The notes: generated from the sequence alone by a model not told the origin. Shown: positions 15,974 to 25,730, numbered from the stretch's first letter. The stretch is DNA of 64,000 nt from Elusimicrobiaceae bacterium (GCA_017520185.1 JAFXGO010000030.1:124001-188000); one strand, 5' to 3'. A program made the numbers and translations.

Positions 15974-18900
15974 ATGAAGCTATTTTATGCACCGCTCCGC
16001 GCCTTGGAGCAGAAATTTATTGAATATATCCTTAACTTGCAGATAGGACCGGAGCAAGGGGGATTGGTTTTGTGCCCTTCTCAACGAGTAGCGAGTTATT
16101 TGCAGGGATTATTGCTCAAACATAAGCCCGTAATCGGTAATTTGGCCTTTAAAACGATAGGTCAATTAATGAAAGAATTAGATCAAGAAAATATTCCGAA
16201 TCGCAAACCGTTATTGCCGGCAGACCAATTACAAGATTATTTGTTAAAAAAACTGCTTTTGCGCCCCGATCTGAACCGTTATCCTCCCACTCCCGGTATT
16301 ATTAGTGCCTTAAAATCTTCCTTGAGGGATTTGGCCGACGCCTTGGTGGAGCCGGAAGTTTTGTACGAACATTGGCTCTCTTTGCCGGAGTTTTCTTTGA
16401 TGGAGGAACAAGCGCATTTAAAGTGGTTGCTGGATATATATCGTGCTTATTTGGGAGAAATGGACAAAATATCCAACTATCGCTCTTATGCTCAATACTT
16501 TTCCCAAGTGCTTCGTGCTGCTGAAAATTCGGCCTATTTAAAAGGATTTAAACAAATTATCGTGTACGGTTTTTATGAGTTTACGGGCCGACAGTTAGAG
16601 TTGTTTAACGTTTTACGCCGAAATTATGCTCTTTCTGTTTTCTGGGTTTATGCTCAGCATCCGGCTTTTGCTTATGGTAAAAAATTCTTTGAAAGTAATT
16701 TGTTGGGGCTGGCTCAAACGGTAGAAGAAGTGAATGAAAATTGGGCTGAGTTGGCGTGTAATTCTGCGGCAGAATATTTATTTTCCGGACGGGAAACAGA
16801 GAAAACGGTAGAAAACATGCAAATAGTTTCATCTCCTGATTTGGAAGGGGAGTTGTTTTTTGTTGCTAAAGAAATGTTGCGCCTGCATGAAGAAGAAGGC
16901 ATCCGTTATGAAGATATGGCAGTGACGGCACGCAGTTTGGACCCGTATAAAAATTTATTGCCGGCTGTTTTTAAACAAAATCTTATTCCGTTGAATGCCT
17001 CTTTTTCTCAGCCGGTATCTGCTTATCCGTTAGGTGTGTTTTTGCATAATTTATTGAATTTGTCGCGCAGCGGTTTTGGCAGGGAAGAAGTGCTATCTGT
17101 TGTGCAATCCCCTTATTTTAAACAGAAGAATAATTGGCGTTATTTGGTGTTTGAGTGCCAAGCACAACGAGATTTCTCGCAATGGGCAGATTTGTTGCGT
17201 CCATCATTACCTCATTATGATGCTTCTTTTTTGAAATGGTTAGAGCAAACCAAAGCCAATTTGGAATTTTTAGAAACATCATTAGATTGGGAATTGCTGT
17301 GTAAGCACGTACAGACCTTCTTAGAAAAAAATATTGATTTTTCTTCTTTTTCCGCTCAAGAACATTTGATTTGGCGTCAGTGGGAGCAAGGATTAAAGAG
17401 TTTGCTTCGTTTTTCATGTGTATCCAAACAAGCAGATAAAAATGAATTTTTAGACGAATTAATGTCTATGTTTAAGCAACTTGGCATTCATGAGGTGATT
17501 CAAACTTCAGGCGGTGCGACGGTTGTTGATGTAATGAATTTGCGTGGGTTGAGTTTCAAAGTTTTATTTGTGTTGGGATTAAATGAAAAGAAATTTCCTC
17601 AAGTTTTGCGCGAAGACCCGATGCTGAAAGATTATTACCGCCGTATTTTGCGGGATCAGTTGGGGTATTGGATCAATCAAAAAATGGAACGTTTTGATGA
17701 GGAGAGATTACTCTTTTTCTGCACGATAGAAGCAGCCAAGCAAAAAATTTATTTCTCTTATTTGCGTTCGGACCAAGACGGAAAACCGATGATTGTTTCC
17801 GGTTATTTGGCAGAAATTGGCCGCCTTTTACAGATTCCTTTGGAAAGTGAAAAAATAAAATTTATTACTGCGCGCAAAACACAACGCCTAAAACAAGTTA
17901 ACCCAACTTTTTTAACGCAAAAAGAGGTGACTTTACTGCTGGCTACTCAAAATGCTACGTCAGAAGAATATGAGCAAACGGGGTTATTAAGTAAGGAATT
18001 GGAAAATTGCTTATTTGCGGCAAGGCAGGTGGCTGGCATCGGAGCAGGAAACGCCTATGATGGATTGGTGAAAAGTGGTGCAGATATTTTTCAAGCGCAA
18101 AATACGGCAGGTTTTTCGCCGTCTGCGTTGAAAGATTTGGCTCTTTGTCCTATGAAATATTTTTTTAACAAGGGGCTTGGCTTGCGCGAACGGGAAGATG
18201 TTTTTAGCCGCAGCGAATTGGCGGCTAATTTGCGCGGGGATATTTATCACGAGTCCTTGATGGACTATTATACCCTTTTGAATCAGCAAGGCTTGACAGG
18301 ACAATTGTTTGAAACGGCTTTAAAAGAAAGAGTCTGCCAAAGTTTACAAAATCATTACGATAAAAACAGTTATAAATGGTTTGGGATATATCCTGTTATT
18401 TGGGATTTAATTTTAACCGATATTCAAGAAAAATTGGCTTGCTTTGTAGTAAAAGATGCCGAATATTTGAAAGGCTTTGTTCCGCAAATTTTTGAAACGT
18501 CATTTGAAAAAATCTATGCCCCTTCACCTCAACTTCGCCTTAAATTAAAGGGAACGGTGGACAGAATAGATATTGATTGGAAAAACAAAAGATTTCGTGT
18601 TTTAGATTATAAATCCAGTCTTTCCGGCAAGAAAGGCCTAGCGGAGATTATGTTTAAACAGGTGATTTTGCAACCGTTTATTTATCTGATTTTGGCATCG
18701 GAACAACCTCAAACGAAAGGTTTGCAAAAAGACGGTGCCGCCCTGTTGGGTATTAACAAGGGGTATGCTCGTCAAGAATTATCACAAAGCGATTTTGAGA
18801 ACATTTCTTCCAAAGCGGCGGATTTTTTCTCCCTGCTTATGAAATTAATTGTATCCAGTTGCTTTTTTATCAATCCTTCCGATCATTGTCAATACTGTGC

Positions 18901-18994
18901 TTATCAAGCCATTTGCCGAAAGGATAATTTTCGCAGTTTATTACGCTCACGCCATACCAAAGAGTTCCATTTATTGCAGGAGGCCAAGCAATGA
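15974..18994 (+). CDS. addB: AddB-like ATP-dependent nuclease subunit B
   Basis: A 1006-residue protein combining a helicase-like fold that lacks a Walker A site (GGLVLCPSQRVASYL at the N-terminus) with a C-terminal RecB-type nuclease: CPMKYFFNKG near residue 725, catalytic GTVDRIDIDW and FRVLDYKSS, QPFIYLILA, and the terminal CX2CX5C (CQYCAYQAIC, about residues 972-981) that completes a 4Fe-4S staple. With AddA it resects double-strand breaks for RecA loading. It overlaps addA by 4 bases. No Shine-Dalgarno is seen; a -10-like TATAGC lies 5 bases before the ATG. Confidence 0.87.
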   Translation: MKLFYAPLRALEQKFIEYILNLQIGPEQGGLVLCPSQRVASYLQGLLLKHKPVIGNLAFKTIGQLMKELDQENIPNRKPLLPADQLQDYLLKKLLLRPDLNRYPPTPGIISALKSSLRDLADALVEPEVLYEHWLSLPEFSLMEEQAHLKWLLDIYRAYLGEMDKISNYRSYAQYFSQVLRAAENSAYLKGFKQIIVYGFYEFTGRQLELFNVLRRNYALSVFWVYAQHPAFAYGKKFFESNLLGLAQTVEEVNENWAELACNSAAEYLFSGRETEKTVENMQIVSSPDLEGELFFVAKEMLRLHEEEGIRYEDMAVTARSLDPYKNLLPAVFKQNLIPLNASFSQPVSAYPLGVFLHNLLNLSRSGFGREEVLSVVQSPYFKQKNNWRYLVFECQAQRDFSQWADLLRPSLPHYDASFLKWLEQTKANLEFLETSLDWELLCKHVQTFLEKNIDFSSFSAQEHLIWRQWEQGLKSLLRFSCVSKQADKNEFLDELMSMFKQLGIHEVIQTSGGATVVDVMNLRGLSFKVLFVLGLNEKKFPQVLREDPMLKDYYRRILRDQLGYWINQKMERFDEERLLFFCTIEAAKQKIYFSYLRSDQDGKPMIVSGYLAEIGRLLQIPLESEKIKFITARKTQRLKQVNPTFLTQKEVTLLLATQNATSEEYEQTGLLSKELENCLFAARQVAGIGAGNAYDGLVKSGADIFQAQNTAGFSPSALKDLALCPMKYFFNKGLGLREREDVFSRSELAANLRGDIYHESLMDYYTLLNQQGLTGQLFETALKERVCQSLQNHYDKNSYKWFGIYPVIWDLILTDIQEKLACFVVKDAEYLKGFVPQIFETSFEKIYAPSPQLRLKLKGTVDRIDIDWKNKRFRVLDYKSSLSGKKGLAEIMFKQVILQPFIYLILASEQPQTKGLQKDGAALLGINKGYARQELSQSDFENISSKAADFFSLLMKLIVSSCFFINPSDHCQYCAYQAICRKDNFRSLLRSRHTKEFHLLQEAKQ

Positions 18995-21900
18995 CCATTT
19001 TAACGGAAGACCGGTTTCGTGTTAGGACTCATTTGGGTGTAAATATGGTGGTGGAAGCCGGTGCCGGTACGGGGAAAACCACCCTCTTGATAGATCGTTT
19101 ATGCTTTGCATTGTTGGCGCAAGGTATTGCCGCGCCGAGATTGGTGGCTCTTACATTTACGGAAAAAGCAGGAGCAGAAATCAAAACCCGTTTAATTAAC
19201 AAATTACAGGCTGTTTTGCGTGCATTGCGAACTGAACAACCGGAGGAGACCCTGCAAGTTTTGTTGGAACATTTTGCCATTTCTAAAGAGGTTATTTGGC
19301 AACGGGCGGAAGCAGCTTTAAATCAATTGGACCGTAGTCCCATCGGTACGATACATTCTTTTTGCTCCGAAATACTGCGTTCTTATCCGCTGGAGGCAGG
19401 ACTGCCGCCGAATGCGGATATTGATAGCGGCCCCAGAGCAAAAGGCATTTTTGAAGAAGAATGGTATCGTTTTTTGGACCAAGAATTAGGGCTACAGTCT
19501 ACACGTGCTGCCAAGTGGAAAGAAATTTTGCCTCATATTACTTTAAACGATCTTTGCCAATGCGCGCGCCAAATGTGTAGTGGTAAAATCGAACAGTATG
19601 ATTATTTTTCTCAGAAAGAAAAAATAATGTTAGTTTGTCAGGAAAGTGCCAAACAAGCCCAATATTTATCGCAAGCATTTTTGGAAGGCAAGAAAAAACC
19701 TCGTGCGTTAGAATTGGCTTTACAACAGGCTCAACGCAGATTTCTGCAGGCAGCACATTGGTTGCAAACGCAAGAGTTGCCGGAAGAAGAAAAAACAATA
19801 TCCGTCGGAAGTGTACCTACTAATTGGGAACAGGAAAGTGTAGAAAAAGCACGCGCTTTATTGCGCTTTTCAGCGGCGGTAGATCCTTTTGTTCAACAGC
19901 GTATTTTAACTGCTTACCAATTATTGGCTCCTTTAGTTCAAAAAGTGCGTGGCCGATGCAAGGCCGAAGGAATTTTAAGTTTTGATGATTTAATTATCAA
20001 AACGCGGAGTTTGCTTAAAAATAATTTGCAAGTTCGACGGAAATTACAAGAATCCTTTGACGTATTTTTTATTGATGAATTTCAAGACACCGATCCTGCT
20101 CAGGGAGAATTGTTATTGTTTTTAGCAGAAGAAAAAGGAAATGGCGCAACAACCTGGCAAGAGGTAAAATTGGAAAAAGGAAAACTTTTTGTGGTGGGAG
20201 ATCCCAAACAATCCATTTATCGTTTCCGCGGTGCCGATATTACGGCTTATGAATTATTTACAGACCTTATTTTAAAACAAGGTGGAGAAAAAGCCTATCT
20301 GCGTCAAAATTTCCGAAGTGAGCGGGAAATTGTGGCCTTAGCTAATGACGTGTGTTCTGTAGTAATGGTGGAAAAACCAGCTTTTCAACCTTTTTACGAG
20401 CCCATTTTTACCGCCAAACAAGATCTTTCTGCTGCGGCTGAATTGGTATTGATAAAAAAGAGCGAAGATTTGTCTGCCGAGGATTATCGTGAAAATCAAG
20501 CACGTTTTATTGCCTCCTGGATTGAAGAAAACGTGGGCAAAATGAGCCTGCGTGACGGACGGAAACTAAGTTATAAAGATATAGTCTTACTTTTTTCTTC
20601 CCGCACGCAGTTGACTCCTTATATCCATGCTCTGCGTCGATCCAATATTGCGTTTTCTATAGAAGAAGACCGAGATTTTTATCATCGGCAGGAAGTGAAT
20701 GATTTGTTAAATTTGTTGCGTTGTATTAATGATCCGGAAGATAAAATAGCCTTAGCCGGAGTAATGCGCAGCCCGCTGGGAGCCTTAACGGATGAAGAAT
20801 TGTATCAGGCTTATAAACGCCGAGAGCAGGATTATCGAATGCCCAGCGAAAATGAAAAAGTAGAGCAACTGTTTAGTCAACTTCGTTATTTTTCTGCTTG
20901 TGCCGGCAAAACCCCTTTACCTCAATTTTTAAGAGAATTGTTGGAAAAAACCTTTTTATCAGAAGTTTCCTGCATTGCTTACGACGGAGAGAGAAGCATT
21001 GCTACATTAGAAAAAATAGTGTCTTTGGCTGAGGGCCACTCTTTAGAAAAACCCGCTACTTTGGGGCAATTTTTAAGCAGAATTGATGAGTTGATGCAGC
21101 AAGAGTTAAGTTGGTTGACGGCTTTATCTGAAAAAGAAGCCACCGATGCTGTCAACATTATGACGGTGCATAAGTCAAAAGGGCTTGAATTTCCGGTAGT
21201 CATCTTGGCCGATATTTCTAAGCAAGAGGCGTCTTCCAACAAAAAATCCGACTATTTATATTCTTGGCAGTATGACTTGCATGGTTTGAGAGTCGGGAAG
21301 TATCCGGATATGAACTTGGCATGGTTGGAAGAAGAACAAATTTTGCATGCTCAATGCGAGCAAGTGCGTCTTTTGTATGTGGCTTTGACGCGTGCCCGAG
21401 AAAAAATAATAGTGGTAGGAAATGAAAAAAGCGAAACGAAAACAACGGCTTCCATGTTTATGAAAGCGGGTCGCTTTCCTCAAGAAGATCAAAAAGAAAC
21501 AATTTTAGGATTAGAAGATGGTTTGCGTGTGCGTTATGAAACCCCACGCAATCCGGCTACATTTATTTACCAGCAAAAAACGGATATATTATCTCCTGAG
21601 AACAAACTTTTACTTCAGCATTGGCCGTCTGCCTATGAGAAACGTCAAACGCAATACCAACAGCACTTACAGCAGATATTGCCGCAAAATCCATCAGACT
21701 TGGCAGATGCGCGTTTGCAAGATCAAGATGCGATGGATTTGGGTACGGTCATTCATACCGCTTTGGCTCATATTTGGCAACAAAAAAAAGGAGTCGAAGA
21801 TGCTATTTATTGTGCTTGTATGAGTCTGGATAGGGCAGATTTGATCTTTCCGGCACAAAATATTTTAAAGCCTTATGTTCAATCGGATCTTTTTGATACA

Positions 21901-22185
21901 TTGAGATCTATGAAAACATGGGGAGTGGAAATGCCGTTTTTTCAACGTCTTGAGCAAGGCACTTTACGCGGGGTAATTGATTTATTGTTAGAGGATGATA
22001 AAGGATTATTGTGGGTAATAGATTATAAAACAGACCAAATCTCAGAAGAAAACCTTATACAAAGCGCCCAAAAGTATGCCGCGCAATTAAGTGCATATAA
22101 ACAGGCAGTTGAGGCGTTGTATCCCTCTAAAATTGTGAAAAGTGCAGTAATTTTTGTGCGAAATATGAAAATGATAGAACTCTAA
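18991..22185 (+). CDS. addA: AddA-like helicase-nuclease (UvrD/Rep superfamily 1A)
   Basis: A 1064-residue SF1 helicase with a C-terminal nuclease. Walker A is GAGTGKTTL near residue 24-32; then VALTFTEKAGAEIK (motif Ia), FIDEFQDTDPAQ (Walker B), VGDPKQSIYRFRGAD (motif III), RQNFRSE (motif IV), MTVHKSKGLEFPVV (motif V) and LLYVALTRAREK (motif VI). A PD-(D/E)XK domain closes the protein (GVIDLLLEDD, VIDYKTDQ). It is the motor and second nuclease of the AddAB break-resection complex, translated from an ATGA overlap with addB. Confidence 0.93.
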   Translation: MTILTEDRFRVRTHLGVNMVVEAGAGTGKTTLLIDRLCFALLAQGIAAPRLVALTFTEKAGAEIKTRLINKLQAVLRALRTEQPEETLQVLLEHFAISKEVIWQRAEAALNQLDRSPIGTIHSFCSEILRSYPLEAGLPPNADIDSGPRAKGIFEEEWYRFLDQELGLQSTRAAKWKEILPHITLNDLCQCARQMCSGKIEQYDYFSQKEKIMLVCQESAKQAQYLSQAFLEGKKKPRALELALQQAQRRFLQAAHWLQTQELPEEEKTISVGSVPTNWEQESVEKARALLRFSAAVDPFVQQRILTAYQLLAPLVQKVRGRCKAEGILSFDDLIIKTRSLLKNNLQVRRKLQESFDVFFIDEFQDTDPAQGELLLFLAEEKGNGATTWQEVKLEKGKLFVVGDPKQSIYRFRGADITAYELFTDLILKQGGEKAYLRQNFRSEREIVALANDVCSVVMVEKPAFQPFYEPIFTAKQDLSAAAELVLIKKSEDLSAEDYRENQARFIASWIEENVGKMSLRDGRKLSYKDIVLLFSSRTQLTPYIHALRRSNIAFSIEEDRDFYHRQEVNDLLNLLRCINDPEDKIALAGVMRSPLGALTDEELYQAYKRREQDYRMPSENEKVEQLFSQLRYFSACAGKTPLPQFLRELLEKTFLSEVSCIAYDGERSIATLEKIVSLAEGHSLEKPATLGQFLSRIDELMQQELSWLTALSEKEATDAVNIMTVHKSKGLEFPVVILADISKQEASSNKKSDYLYSWQYDLHGLRVGKYPDMNLAWLEEEQILHAQCEQVRLLYVALTRAREKIIVVGNEKSETKTTASMFMKAGRFPQEDQKETILGLEDGLRVRYETPRNPATFIYQQKTDILSPENKLLLQHWPSAYEKRQTQYQQHLQQILPQNPSDLADARLQDQDAMDLGTVIHTALAHIWQQKKGVEDAIYCACMSLDRADLIFPAQNILKPYVQSDLFDTLRSMKTWGVEMPFFQRLEQGTLRGVIDLLLEDDKGLLWVIDYKTDQISEENLIQSAQKYAAQLSAYKQAVEALYPSKIVKSAVIFVRNMKMIEL

Positions 22186-22221
22186 AATTGGTAAAATTTA
22201 ATAAATATCTTAGGAGGATGT

Positions 22222-22521
22222 ATGTTTAATAAATTAGGACAATTGAAAGATTTGTGGAATTTGAAAAACCAAATCCAAGAAATTAAAAAACGCTTGGATA
22301 ATATGGTAATTAAAGTGGATAGTCCCAATCATATTTTTGAAGTGACTATTTCCGGTTCTCAAGAAGTTAAAGAAGTAAAAGTAAATGAAAATTTCAAAAG
22401 TTTTTCTCAAGAACAATTGGGCGAAGAATTAAAAACGGTTATTAATAAAGCCATACGCGAAAGCCAAGCCTTAGCGGCTCAAGCGATGGGCAACATGGCC
22501 GGCGATTTGCCTAACGCTTAA
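22222..22521 (+). CDS. YbaB/EbfC-family nucleoid-associated protein
   Basis: A 99-residue dimeric DNA-binding protein of the YbaB/EbfC family. It shows the long N-terminal amphipathic helix, a central beta-sheet (IFEVTISGSQEVKEVKVN) and a C-terminal Ala/Gln-rich helix. Family members bind DNA and are usually encoded beside dnaX/recR; here it follows addBA, still a recombination setting. A consensus AGGAGG lies upstream. The N-terminal part is less Gly/Met-rich than typical YbaB. Confidence 0.82.
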   Translation: MFNKLGQLKDLWNLKNQIQEIKKRLDNMVIKVDSPNHIFEVTISGSQEVKEVKVNENFKSFSQEQLGEELKTVINKAIRESQALAAQAMGNMAGDLPNA

Positions 22522-22528
22522 TATATTT

Positions 22529-23452
22529 ATGACTGCGCCGCTCTCTATAGCTTGTGAAAAAATATCCTCTTTAGTGTTGGGTACGTGGGCTTTGGGCGGC
22601 GGCAGTGATTGGGGGGAAATGCCTGTGGCAGAGGCCCAACAATTACTGTATGCAGGATTGGAAAAAGGTATTTATCAGATAGACACATCGCCTGTATATG
22701 GTTGGGGTGAGTGCGAGAAAAGGTTAGCAGAAATAATAAAGCCTTTCCGTCAGCAGGTGTTTTTAGCCAGCAAGTGTGGGATTTGTTTAAACAAATCTAA
22801 CCGTCCGGATCATGATTTAAGCCCCGCTTCTATCATTAGCGAATGTGAAACTTCTTTAAAACGTCTTAAGACCGATTATTTGGATTTATATCAACTCCAT
22901 TGGCCTGATGTTAAAACTCCGCTAGAAGATAGTTTGTCTGCTTTAATTCGTTTGAAAAAAGAGGGAAAAATTCGTTCCATCGGTATATGTAATTTCCCAT
23001 TAGCGCTTTTGCAGAAGGCCTGTCAATGCGCGCCTATTGAGTATGTGCAATATCAACTGTCTTTGTTGGCTGCTTATCCAACGGAAATATTGGATTTTTG
23101 TTCTCAAAATAAAATTGCTTTTTGGGGATATGGCGTATTGGGCGGAGGTATTTTAAGCGGTAAATATCAAAAAGAGCCTAATTTCCGGCGCGCAGATGCC
23201 CGTAAATATTTTTATCCGTATTACACCTCAAACAGGTTTATAAAAGCGCAAGAAACGGCAAAACGGGTAAAAGAAATAGCTGCTAAAAAAGGCATTTGTG
23301 CCGCAGCGGTGGCCTTATCTTGGGGGCTAAAACAATCTGGAGTCAGAGCCATTATGTTCGGGGCGAGAAATAAGCAGCAAGTGCTGCAAAATATACAGGC
23401 TTTAAAAGTTGAATTAACCGATGAGGAAAAGGAGTTTTTACAACATGGGTAA
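22529..23452 (+). CDS. Aldo/keto reductase
   Basis: A 307-residue TIM-barrel NADPH-dependent oxidoreductase. The catalytic tetrad is visible: Asp and Tyr in DTSPVYGWGECE, Lys in FLASKCG, His in YQLHWPD. The C-terminal cofactor region contains VRAIMFGARNKQQV. It is similar to the general AKR family acting on sugar or aliphatic aldehydes; the substrate is undetermined. It starts 8 bases after ybaB, and its end overlaps the radical SAM gene, so the two products may act together. Confidence 0.88.
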   Translation: MTAPLSIACEKISSLVLGTWALGGGSDWGEMPVAEAQQLLYAGLEKGIYQIDTSPVYGWGECEKRLAEIIKPFRQQVFLASKCGICLNKSNRPDHDLSPASIISECETSLKRLKTDYLDLYQLHWPDVKTPLEDSLSALIRLKKEGKIRSIGICNFPLALLQKACQCAPIEYVQYQLSLLAAYPTEILDFCSQNKIAFWGYGVLGGGILSGKYQKEPNFRRADARKYFYPYYTSNRFIKAQETAKRVKEIAAKKGICAAAVALSWGLKQSGVRAIMFGARNKQQVLQNIQALKVELTDEEKEFLQHG

Positions 23453-24746
23453 GGTGGAAGAAATTGTTAATTACTTAAATGCTATTTTGCCTGAATTGGG
23501 GGTTAATAAACAACGGGAATTATCTCGTTTGATTTATGAAATCTGCAAGCGGGACGGAATTGCTGCAGAAGAAGCATTGCCTGTAGAAAAAAACCTGAGT
23601 TTTGAACGGGCCAAAAAAATATTGCTTAAAAAACGCTATCCCTGTAGTTTTTCCACCGCTGCCAAAAGTGCATTTTATTTGCCTAAGTTGGAGTTTGACC
23701 CTGCTCAAAAGGCTGATTTACAAGAAAAACCTTTTTCTCCCAAACATGTTTATATCGAAAATAGTGTAAAAGACTCCGCTTTAGCGCAGCGCGCTAAAAA
23801 AATGTTTCCGCAGGCGGAGTTTTATGTTTGGGACGGTAAACAAAAGGTAGGTTCTGCTTATTTTTCTCGTCGAACAGATACATTGCTTATTCATCAAGAA
23901 AAGTATGATTTTTTAAAACCATGTCCCTGTTCTCAAGGGAATGCCGGTTGTGGATATAATTTGATTAATCTCGGTTTTGGTTGTCGTTTTGAATGTGAGT
24001 ATTGTTTTTTGCAACAGTATCAAAATTTACATGCGGTTTTATTACCGGCTAATGTACAAGATTTTTTGGATAAAATTGATCAAGCCCAATTTAGAAAAGG
24101 TCCTTTTGATCGTGTGCGTATCGGAAGCGGTGAGTTTACAGATTCTTTGGTTTTTGATGAACTGACCCAATACAGCCATGATTTGGTGCCTTTTTTTAAA
24201 CAAAGACCGCATTTGCAGTTTGAATTTAAAACCAAAAGTACCTGTATTAACGGACTATTAAAAGAGGGGGGTGCTGAAAATGTGGTAATCAGCTGGTCTG
24301 TAAATGCACCCAAGTTTATAGAACAGGTGGAGCATTTTACCCCGTCTTTAACGCAACGTTTATCTGCAGCTAAGCAGGTGGCTCAAGCAGGGTATAGACT
24401 TGGTTTCCATTTTGATCCGGTCGTTCCGTTTGAAGGGTGGAAAGAGGCTTATTTAGCCGCCGCAGAACAAATAGCGGACAGTGTACCAAATGAAAAAGTG
24501 GCTTGGATTAGTGTTGGGTTATTGCGTTTTTCCAGAGAATTGAAAAAAGTGGTAGAGAATAGATTTCCCGAAAATTGGATTCTAGACGGAGAGTTTCTTT
24601 TAGAGTTTGATGGGAAAATGCGTTATCCGGAATCTTTGCGCCAAGAAGCGTATGAATTTTTTATTGCCCATCTGAAAAAATTATTTCCTCAAACAAAGGT
24701 ATATGTTTGTATGGAGAAACCGCATATTTGTTCTTGCAGTTTATAA
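23445..24746 (+). CDS. Spore photoproduct lyase-family radical SAM protein lacking the catalytic cysteine
   Basis: A 433-residue radical SAM enzyme. The 4Fe-4S motif is CRFECEYC (Cys180, 184, 187; CX3CX2C as in SplB), preceded by an unusual cysteine-rich stretch CPCSQGNAGC and ending in CSCSL. Where SplB has its H-donor cysteine (AACTSD region), this protein reads GSGEFTDS at residues 227-234, so it probably does not repair spore photoproduct by the known mechanism. Nothing else in the window suggests sporulation. The start is the ATG overlapping the end of the reductase gene; an ATG 24 bases upstream is possible. Function unknown. Confidence 0.8.
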   Translation: MGKVEEIVNYLNAILPELGVNKQRELSRLIYEICKRDGIAAEEALPVEKNLSFERAKKILLKKRYPCSFSTAAKSAFYLPKLEFDPAQKADLQEKPFSPKHVYIENSVKDSALAQRAKKMFPQAEFYVWDGKQKVGSAYFSRRTDTLLIHQEKYDFLKPCPCSQGNAGCGYNLINLGFGCRFECEYCFLQQYQNLHAVLLPANVQDFLDKIDQAQFRKGPFDRVRIGSGEFTDSLVFDELTQYSHDLVPFFKQRPHLQFEFKTKSTCINGLLKEGGAENVVISWSVNAPKFIEQVEHFTPSLTQRLSAAKQVAQAGYRLGFHFDPVVPFEGWKEAYLAAAEQIADSVPNEKVAWISVGLLRFSRELKKVVENRFPENWILDGEFLLEFDGKMRYPESLRQEAYEFFIAHLKKLFPQTKVYVCMEKPHICSCSL

Positions 24747-24777
24747 AAAACCCCGAGTTATGCTCGGGGTTTTTTTT
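24745..24777 (+). terminator. Bidirectional terminator after the radical SAM gene
   Basis: AAAAAACCCCGAG/CTCGGGGTTTTTT stem with a short TTATG loop and long T-tract. It is positioned to stop both the plus-strand operon and the convergent thioredoxin lipoprotein gene. Confidence 0.9.
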
Positions 24778-24787
24778 AGAAAATATT

Positions 24788-25270
24788 TTATTTTATTAAT
24801 TTGTTGATTTCGTCGCGGTATTGATCAGCCAAAGTGTCGGAATAACCGCCCCAAAATTTCACTAATTTGTGTTTGCCGTTGAAGAGCATAATATGCGGAA
24901 ATCCTTGTACCCCTAAATCTTGGGCGGTTTGGCGTCCGTTATAAAGAATTTTGCTCTTTAAGTTGTATTGTTTGATAATTTCTTTGACTTTGGCTTCGTC
25001 AGAATCTACGAAAACACCTACCACTTCTACTTTATCTCCAAATTCTTTGTTGGCTATTTCCAAAGCGGCCAAAGATCTTTTACACCAGCCACAATAGCTG
25101 GCCATTACAGCGATCAAGATGGGCTTTCCTTGTTGTTCGGCAGAGGTCCATACAGTTTCTTGGCCGGCAACAGGCAAAGAAACATTAATTTGCGGCGGTT
25201 GCGGTACTTCTACGCAAGCACCAAGCAGCATAGCAGCAGACAACGTTAAAAATAAGGCTTTTATTTTCAT
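24788..25270 (-). CDS. Thioredoxin-fold lipoprotein (TlpA/DsbE-like)
   Basis: A 160-residue lipoprotein: signal peptide with lipobox LLGAC, then a thioredoxin fold with active-site CGWC in SYCGWCKRSL and the cis-proline loop GFPHIMLF. It is likely a periplasm-facing disulfide reductase or oxidase at the membrane. A GGGAG ribosome site precedes the ATG. It is monocistronic between two hairpins; the partner is unknown. Confidence 0.87.
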   Translation of the reverse strand: MKIKALFLTLSAAMLLGACVEVPQPPQINVSLPVAGQETVWTSAEQQGKPILIAVMASYCGWCKRSLAALEIANKEFGDKVEVVGVFVDSDEAKVKEIIKQYNLKSKILYNGRQTAQDLGVQGFPHIMLFNGKHKLVKFWGGYSDTLADQYRDEINKLIK

Positions 25271-25355
25271 ATTCTCCCTCTAAAAGTAAGATACTTACAT
25301 TGTACTTAAAATAAGAGCAATAAAAAAGTGTTTTATCAAAAAAATTGTCTAATAA

Positions 25356-25383
25356 AAACCCCTACTTTTTGAAGTAGGGGTTT
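25356..25383 (-). terminator. Terminator after the orphan HTH gene
   Basis: A 12-bp perfect stem AAACCCCTACTT/AAGTAGGGGTTT with a 4-base loop, followed by T on the minus strand. It ends the HTH transcript 11 bases after the stop. Confidence 0.88.
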
Positions 25384-25394
25384 ACTTTAGTTAT

Positions 25395-25718
25395 TTAACG
25401 ACCTGTTAAAATATGCCAAATAGAAGTTTTAGAAATCTTAAATTTGGGAAGTATTTTTTGGCGGAGCTGTTCTAAAGAAAGGGTTGGATATTCTTTGCGC
25501 ATTTGCTTAACGTAAGCGATTTTATCCGGACCAACCAAATAATGGCGGGCCAACGGATGCTTGTCAGATGAAGTTGCGTTTACGACTCTTGATTTCCAAA
25601 CAGCCATCAAGGAACGAGAAACACCATATTTCTCATTCATTTTTTTCCAACCATGCTTTTGGTAATATTTCCAAATAGCTTCTTTTTCTTCAAGGGTTCT
25701 AATGTTGTATTTAGTCAT
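25395..25718 (-). CDS. Orphan helix-turn-helix protein, transposase-N-terminus-like
   Basis: A 107-residue basic protein with two helix-turn-helix-like segments: YYQKHGWKKMNEKYGVSRSL, then TLSLEQLRQKILPKFKISKTS. This resembles the DNA-binding part of IS3/IS481-type transposases, but no catalytic DDE domain, second frame or terminal repeats were found. It could be a domesticated regulator or an IS remnant. The second Met is preferred because TATATT ends 6 bases before it; the first Met is two codons upstream. It is an isolated unit with its own terminator, which argues that it is expressed. Confidence 0.62.
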   Translation of the reverse strand: MTKYNIRTLEEKEAIWKYYQKHGWKKMNEKYGVSRSLMAVWKSRVVNATSSDKHPLARHYLVGPDKIAYVKQMRKEYPTLSLEQLRQKILPKFKISKTSIWHILTGR

Positions 25719-25724
25719 ACGCAT

Positions 25725-25730
25725 AATATA
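25725..25730 (-). promoter_or_regulatory. -10 element of the orphan HTH gene, leaderless type
   Basis: TATATT on the minus strand lies 6 bases before the second ATG of the gene; there is no Shine-Dalgarno. The surrounding sequence is AT-rich, so chance is not excluded. Confidence 0.35.

Noticed and set aside
23445-24746. Genuine spore photoproduct lyase
   Set aside because: The catalytic cysteine region is GSGEFTDS and no sporulation genes are seen; family membership kept, function not.
25395-25718. Complete insertion sequence
   Set aside because: No DDE catalytic domain, second ORF, terminal inverted repeats or target duplication could be found around the HTH protein.
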